Shown here in pieces: positions 59,981-64,000 of a DNA stretch of 64,000 nucleotides. The notes beneath the pieces were generated by a model. It made no database searches and was not told where the DNA came from. It saw only the letters and a program-made list of their open reading frames with translations. The position numbers and the translations under genes were made by a program. The stretch covers positions 170,007 to 234,006 of the forward strand of contig JACRHD010000019.1 in the NCBI GenBank assembly GCA_016234115.1, given 5' to 3'. Numbering within the stretch: the first letter of the stretch is position 1; each line of letters begins with the position of its first letter. Source of the DNA: Nitrospirota bacterium (GTDB lineage: Bacteria; Nitrospirota; Thermodesulfovibrionia; UBA6902).

Positions 59981-61057
59981 ATGTTAAAACCCCCTGACCA
60001 CATAAAAAGCATTAAACCCTATGTCCCCGGCAAGCCCGTAGAAGAGCTCGAACGGGAGTTGGGGATCAAGGGGTCGGTCAAGCTTGCCTCCAATGAAAAT
60101 CCCCTGGGACCGTCGCCGCTTGCCGTCAGCGCCCTCCGAAAGGGACTGAAAGACCATAACAGGTATCCCGACGGAAGCTGTTTCTACCTCAAAAGCGCGT
60201 TGTCCGGAAAACTTCAGGTATCACCCGACGAGATTTTATTGGGTAACGGCTCCAATGAACTGATCGAGCTGGCGGTGAGGACCTTTCTCAGCCCCGGCGA
60301 TGAAGCAGTCATGGCGCATCCGTCGTTTGTCGTGTATTCAATGATCGTCCAGGCGGTAAACGGTAATAACATAATAGTCCCTCTGAAAGAATGGCGTCAC
60401 GACCTTGAGGCGATGGCGTCGGCGATAACCGGAAAGACAAAGATTGTTTTTATAGCCAATCCCAACAACCCCACAGGCACGATAAACACCTCGACGGAGA
60501 TGGACGCGTTCATGCAAAGGGTCCCGGATGGGACGCTGGTCGTCGTTGATGAGGCCTATTACGAATATGTCTCATCCCCTGATTACGCGGACAGCATGAA
60601 ATATTTCAGGGAGGGGAGAGACATCCTTATCCTCAGGACTTTTTCTAAAATATACGGCCTCGCCGGCCTGAGAATAGGATACGGCCTCGCGAAAGCCGGC
60701 ATCATGAGCGAGATGAACAAGGTGCGGCAGCCGTTCAACGTGAGCCTGCCGGCCCAGAGGGCCGCCGTCGCGGCGCTGCAGGATGAGAAACATCTGGCGC
60801 GGACCAGGAGAACAAATGAAAAAGGCAAGAGGTATCTTTACAAAGAATTCGATGCGCTGAATATTAAGTACGTGCCCACAGAAGGAAATTTTATCTATGT
60901 CCCTCTGCCTGAGGGGACGGCCTCACGGTTATATCATGACCTGCTCCTGGAGGGTGTAATCATAAGGCCGATGGGACCGGATGCAATCCGTGTTACAATA
61001 GGGCTTCCCGAAGAGAACAGGAGATTGATAGAGGCATTGAAGAAAATCAATGATTAA
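59981..61057 (+). CDS. hisC: Histidinol-phosphate/aromatic aminotransferase
   Basis: 358 residues, class II fold-type I PLP enzyme: ASNENPLGPSP, GNGSNELIELAVRTF, FIANPNNPTG, VVVDEAYYEYV, and the PLP Lys in LRTFSKIYGLAGLRIGYG. It lies between pheA and tyrA, so besides histidinol phosphate it may transaminate phenylpyruvate and hydroxyphenylpyruvate, the products of its neighbours. Confidence 0.93.
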   Translation: MLKPPDHIKSIKPYVPGKPVEELERELGIKGSVKLASNENPLGPSPLAVSALRKGLKDHNRYPDGSCFYLKSALSGKLQVSPDEILLGNGSNELIELAVRTFLSPGDEAVMAHPSFVVYSMIVQAVNGNNIIVPLKEWRHDLEAMASAITGKTKIVFIANPNNPTGTINTSTEMDAFMQRVPDGTLVVVDEAYYEYVSSPDYADSMKYFREGRDILILRTFSKIYGLAGLRIGYGLAKAGIMSEMNKVRQPFNVSLPAQRAAVAALQDEKHLARTRRTNEKGKRYLYKEFDALNIKYVPTEGNFIYVPLPEGTASRLYHDLLLEGVIIRPMGPDAIRVTIGLPEENRRLIEALKKIND

Positions 61058-61139
61058 AATGCAAAATGTAAAATTAAGGAAGACTGTTTAAAATTTCTTC
61101 CGCAATTTTGATCTTTAATCTTTGATTTTTAATTTTACT
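61058..61139. repeat. AT-rich palindromic repeat ahead of tyrA
   Basis: ATGTAAAATTAAGGAAG on the left and CTTCCGCAATTTTGATC...TTTTTAATTTTAC on the right are imperfectly complementary. It fills the gap and touches the tyrA ATG. Confidence 0.75.
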
Positions 61140-61994
61140 ATGAAAACTGATTTTAAAAATATTACCATTATCGGCATCGGACTTATGGGCAGCTCATTTG
61201 CGCTTGCCCTTAAGGCAAAGGGATTCAGGGGCAGGATAACAGGTATCGGAAGAAACAGGAAAAACCTTGTCAAGGCAAAAAGGCTCGGCATAATCGACGA
61301 CTATACAACTGAATATACTGACGGTATAAAAAATGCCGACCTGATTCTGCTTGCCGTACCTGTGGGCCGGTTTGAAACAATCGTAAAAAATATCAGGAAG
61401 GAAATCAAAAAGGGCGCAATAGTGACCGACGTCGGAAGCGTGAAGGCGCAAATCGTAAAGAAGATCGGACCGTTAATGCCCGAGGGGGTCCATTTCGTAG
61501 GGGGGCATCCCATTGCCGGGAAGGAATGTTCAGGCATAAAATGCGCTTCCGCCGGTCTGTACCGCAATGCCCGCTGCGTTATAACGCCGGGCCGCAATAC
61601 AAATAACACGGCCCTCAAAAAGGTAATAAGTCTGTGGAAAACAGTCGGCGCAGACACAGTGCTTATGACGCCTGAAGAACATGATATCGTCTTTGGAGCG
61701 GTAAGTCATCTGCCTCATGTAATCGCCTACGCGCTGGTCAACGGCATTACAAAGGTGGAGGACAGTATCCTTAATAACGGGGGCAGGGGATTGAGAGACA
61801 TGACGAGGATCGCCCTGAGCCCCCCGGAACTCTGGAGGGACATTTGCGCCCACAACAGGAAAAATATCCTGAGATCGCTGAAGAAATTTTCATCCTCCGT
61901 CACGCGCGTCACACGTCTCATTGAAAAATCGGACTGGCCCGGTCTTGAGAAGGAATTCAGAAAAGCCAGAGAGGCGCGGCAAGGCCTTGAGTGA
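61140..61994 (+). CDS. tyrA: Prephenate dehydrogenase
   Basis: 284 residues from ATG 61140; an upstream TTG at 61122 would translate the repeat. NAD site ITIIGIGLMGSSFALALKAKG, LLAVPVGRFETI, VGSVKAQIV, VGGHPIAGKECSG (catalytic His) and VSHLPHVIAYAL. It oxidises and decarboxylates prephenate to hydroxyphenylpyruvate for tyrosine. No ACT domain follows. It overlaps the aroA start by eight bases. Confidence 0.95.
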   Translation: MKTDFKNITIIGIGLMGSSFALALKAKGFRGRITGIGRNRKNLVKAKRLGIIDDYTTEYTDGIKNADLILLAVPVGRFETIVKNIRKEIKKGAIVTDVGSVKAQIVKKIGPLMPEGVHFVGGHPIAGKECSGIKCASAGLYRNARCVITPGRNTNNTALKKVISLWKTVGADTVLMTPEEHDIVFGAVSHLPHVIAYALVNGITKVEDSILNNGGRGLRDMTRIALSPPELWRDICAHNRKNILRSLKKFSSSVTRVTRLIEKSDWPGLEKEFRKAREARQGLE

Positions 61995-63318
61995 GATAAG
62001 GGTCAGACACACCAACCCCTTACGCGGGGAGATTACCCCTCCGCCGGACAAATCCATTTCCCACCGCGCGATAATTCTTTCATCTCTTGCGGAAGGCAAG
62101 AGCATCGTCAGGAATTTTCTCCATGCCGAAGACCCGATGAGTACTGTCGGAGCTTTCCGGCAAATGGGTGTGGAGATAGAAATACAGGGGCAAGGGTCAG
62201 GGGGCAAGGGTCAGGGCGGTAGGGGCGAGGTCTCCTCGCCCGTCGCGGTGACGATAACAGGCAAGGGACTGGATGGTCCGAGAAGACCGCAAGAGGCTAT
62301 TGACTGCGGCAACTCGGGGACCACGATGAGACTTCTTTGCGGGGTCCTTGCAGGGCAACCTTTTTCTTCAACCCTCAAAGGAGACGCCTCTTTGTCCCGC
62401 AGACCCATGAAAAGGGTGATCGAGCCCCTCACGCAGATGGGCGCGGTCTTTCAGTCTGAAAATGGTCATCCTCCCCTGACCATAACCGGCGGGGAATTGA
62501 AATCGATATCCTATAATTCTCCGGTTGCGAGCGCTCAGGTCAAGTCTGCAATCCTGCTTGCCGGTCTTTACTGCGACGGTATCACCACGGTAAATGAGCC
62601 CGAAAAGTCGAGAGACCACACCGAACGCATGCTCAGGGCGGCGGGGGTGGATATTTCAATTGAGGGATTGACGGTGAGCGTCAAAGGCAGGGCCGTGCTT
62701 CGTCCATGCGAAATAACCGTGCCGAACGATTTTTCGTCGGCGGCATTCTTTATCGCTGCCGGCGTCATCGTCCCCGGCTCTGAAGTACTGATAAGGAACG
62801 TGGGAATCAATTCGACCCGGACCGGTTTACTCGATATCCTGAAGGCGATGGGGGCGGACCTCAGGCTCGAAAATGAGAAAGAAGTCTCGGGAGAGCCGGT
62901 TGTCGACATACTGGCGCGATATTCCCCTCTTTCAGGAATGGATATAGGCGGCGATATGGTCCCCAGGACAATTGATGAATTCCCGATTCTCTGTGTGGCC
63001 GCGGCGTCGGCCCGGGGGAGGACAAAGATAACCGGGGCAAAAGAACTGCGGGTCAAGGAGTCGGACAGGATAGCATCGATGGCTGCTGAACTGCGCAAGA
63101 CCGGAGTGGATGTTGAAGAACTTGAAGACGGCCTGATTATTGAGGGGAGAGAAAAATTGAAACCCGCCTTCATTCAAAGTTACGGCGACCACAGGATCGC
63201 GATGTCCATGGCTATAGCCGGATTGAGGGCTGAGGGAGAGACGACGATTTCAGACACTGACTGCATCAATACGTCTTTTCCCGGATTTATGGGGATGCTG
63301 GAGAGGTTGCAGAGGTAG
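61987..63318 (+). CDS. aroA: 3-phosphoshikimate 1-carboxyvinyltransferase (EPSP synthase)
   Basis: About 443 residues from TTG 61987, which starts LSEIRVRHTNPLRGEITPPPDKSISHRA at the family's usual N-terminus; an in-frame ATG at 61921 would add 22 residues overlapping tyrA. Motifs: PPDKSISHRA, DCGNSGTTMRLLCG, GDASLSRRPMKRVIEPL, AAFFIAAG, ELRVKESDR, GDHRIAMSMAIAG. It makes the chorismate precursor used by pheA and tyrA. A repeat of ~20 residues (GQGSGGKGQGGRGEVSS) is inserted before the conserved GLDGPRRPQEAIDCG. Confidence 0.95.
   Translation: MSEIRVRHTNPLRGEITPPPDKSISHRAIILSSLAEGKSIVRNFLHAEDPMSTVGAFRQMGVEIEIQGQGSGGKGQGGRGEVSSPVAVTITGKGLDGPRRPQEAIDCGNSGTTMRLLCGVLAGQPFSSTLKGDASLSRRPMKRVIEPLTQMGAVFQSENGHPPLTITGGELKSISYNSPVASAQVKSAILLAGLYCDGITTVNEPEKSRDHTERMLRAAGVDISIEGLTVSVKGRAVLRPCEITVPNDFSSAAFFIAAGVIVPGSEVLIRNVGINSTRTGLLDILKAMGADLRLENEKEVSGEPVVDILARYSPLSGMDIGGDMVPRTIDEFPILCVAAASARGRTKITGAKELRVKESDRIASMAAELRKTGVDVEELEDGLIIEGREKLKPAFIQSYGDHRIAMSMAIAGLRAEGETTISDTDCINTSFPGFMGMLERLQR
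62186..62245. repeat. GGGGCAAGG tandem plus GTAGGGGCGAGG palindrome inside aroA
   Basis: CAGGGGCAAGGGTCAGGGGG-type tandem units are followed by GGTAGGGGCGAGGTCTCCTC and GCCC, a short hairpin. Two repeat families are fused here and both are translated in frame. Confidence 0.8.
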
Positions 63319-63455
63319 AAGATTCAAAATACGTCGCCACAGTAGTTGCGATATTCAAAAGAGCTTATATAACTGTAAAGCGCCCCGGGTTTATCCAGCC
63401 TGAACCTCTCATAGACGTTTGGGTTACCCGGATAAGGTTAGGATATTTTAATTTT

Positions 63456-63686
63456 TTAAGTTTGAACAACTTCTTCGAGGGAAAGTGTTTTAGCGGCATA
63501 CAGAAGCGCTGCCTTTATGTCTTCTTTCTTCAGGAAGGGGTATTCCTTCAAGATCTGATCCTCGGTTTCCCCATAAGCGAGCTTTTCGAGGATTATCTCA
63601 ACGGGCAGTCTGGTGCCTTTTATTACAGGTTTCCCGAACATGATGTCGGGGTTTGTCTCTATCCTCGTCAGTAATCTTGTTTTCAT
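63456..63686 (-). CDS. DUF433 antitoxin-like protein
   Basis: 76 residues matching DUF433: ETNPDIMFGKPVIKGTRLPVEIILEKLAYGETEDQILKEYPFLKKEDIKAALLYA, a winged-helix-like fold usually paired with a PIN-like DUF5615 toxin. GGAGGA precedes the ATG. The partner's C-terminal half lies just upstream (63697-63882) and appears broken. Confidence 0.88.
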   Translation of the reverse strand: MKTRLLTRIETNPDIMFGKPVIKGTRLPVEIILEKLAYGETEDQILKEYPFLKKEDIKAALLYAAKTLSLEEVVQT

Positions 63687-63696
63687 CGCGGTCCTC

Positions 63697-63882
63697 CTAA
63701 ATCGGTATAAACCTGATTTTCTCTTTAGTCACTACGACAAAATGCCTTTCGATCTTATCCTTATAAAATGTCAGCAACTTCTTGAGCGACTTTTCTTTTT
63801 CCCTGACATCCTGCCCTTTAAATCTGAAAAGGATAACTCCTTTAGGAACAAGCTTCTGCCTATGCCGGCCATCCGTGTCATT
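63697..63882 (-). pseudogene. Truncated DUF5615-like (PIN-like) toxin remnant
   Basis: A frame open from a TAG at 63885-63883 to the stop at 63699-63697 encodes KLVPKGVILFRFKGQD...HFVVVTKEKIRFIPI. This is the pattern of the C-terminal half of DUF5615 toxins (PxGVIxxR...VVVTxxxIRxxP). The N-terminal half, with the catalytic acids, is absent: the in-frame stop and the sequence above 63885 do not continue it. Stop lies 11 bases before the DUF433 start. Confidence 0.55.
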
Positions 63883-63914
63883 CTATTTTGAAATAATCGA
63901 AAGGAGGCACGGCG

Positions 63915-64000
63915 ATGGAAAGAGTTATGGAGCAAACGAAGAGCAAGAGGGAAGGAGCCCTCAGGGCGTGTCGTCAGTACTGGAGGGGTCAGGTACAGCA
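63915..64000 (+). CDS. Start of an unidentified gene (3' end off window)
   Basis: ATG 63915 has AAGGAGGC seven bases ahead. The 28 visible codons read MERVMEQTKSKREGALRACR then QYWRGQVQ. The YWRxQV pattern recalls the N-terminus of IS66-type TnpA accessory proteins, but too little is present to name it. Confidence 0.55.
   Translation, partial: MERVMEQTKSKREGALRACRQYWRGQVQ

Noticed and set aside
1..64000. Exosortase or PEP-CTERM sorting signals expected from PrsK/PrsR
   Set aside because: No membrane protein here carries exosortase hallmarks, and none of the exported proteins ends in a PEP motif, helix and basic tail. They may lie elsewhere in the genome.
1..64000. CRISPR array or prophage
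   Set aside because: The only short tandem repeats are heptamer arrays without unique spacers; no cas, capsid or integrase genes were seen.

Overview
The window reads as chromosome from a Gram-negative, probably anaerobic bacterium. Lipid A-type acyltransferases, a heptosyltransferase-like GT9, an outer-membrane export lipoprotein and a beta-barrel all imply an outer membrane. Two tungsten/molybdenum oxidoreductases, a ferredoxin-rich DUF362 protein, a PrsK/PrsR pair and the pheA-hisC-tyrA-aroA order fit Nitrospirota or Desulfobacterota best. That placement is an inference from gene content, not a phylogeny. Intergenic DNA, and several genes, are strewn with short palindromic or tandem dispersed repeats.

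Left edge (1-4.5 kb): a truncated molybdopterin oxidoreductase of the acetylene-hydratase-like branch, then three small repeat-built proteins. These are a six-EF-hand protein behind a consensus sigma-54 promoter, an exported DRRED-heptad protein, and a DUF3106-like protein broken by a frameshift in an A8 run.

4.6-29.7 kb, all minus strand: a long surface-glycan locus. It holds an initiating polyprenyl-phosphate sugar transferase, Wza-like lipoprotein, Wzz/Wzc-like protein, flippase, O-antigen-ligase-like protein, GT2 and GT9, two LpxL-like acyltransferases, two alkaline-phosphatase-superfamily enzymes, a secreted TIM-barrel hydrolase, two exported repeat proteins, a B12-type radical SAM protein, a DUF362 iron-sulfur protein, and a translationally coupled acyl-CoA synthetase and zinc dehydrogenase. 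Its leader (29.9-30.05 kb) has a sigma-54-like promoter, a long hairpin and an intrinsic terminator.

30.6-36.9 kb: tRNA-Leu(UAA) beside a decayed tandem copy, then prsR, a phosphodiesterase-like protein, a PP-loop ATPase and prsK. PrsK/PrsR are the regulators of the PEP-CTERM/exosortase extracellular-matrix system; a sigma-54 activator next to two sigma-54-like promoters makes a local regulon plausible. No exosortase or PEP-CTERM tail is present here.

37-42.5 kb: NagZ-like GH3, YdcF/ElyC, AmpG-like permease and a cytoplasmic DUF1460 amidase form a probable muropeptide-recycling cluster, followed by two small exported proteins. 42.9-51.9 kb: a two-component system, accA, dnaE, a cold-shock protein, trpD and a TPR protein frameshifted at an A9 run. 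52-58.7 kb: an outer-membrane barrel and processive GT2, an ArsR regulator, and a one-polypeptide ferredoxin-molybdopterin enzyme. 58.8-63.3 kb: pheA-hisC-tyrA-aroA. Right edge: a DUF433 antitoxin-like gene with a truncated DUF5615-like partner and the first codons of another gene.
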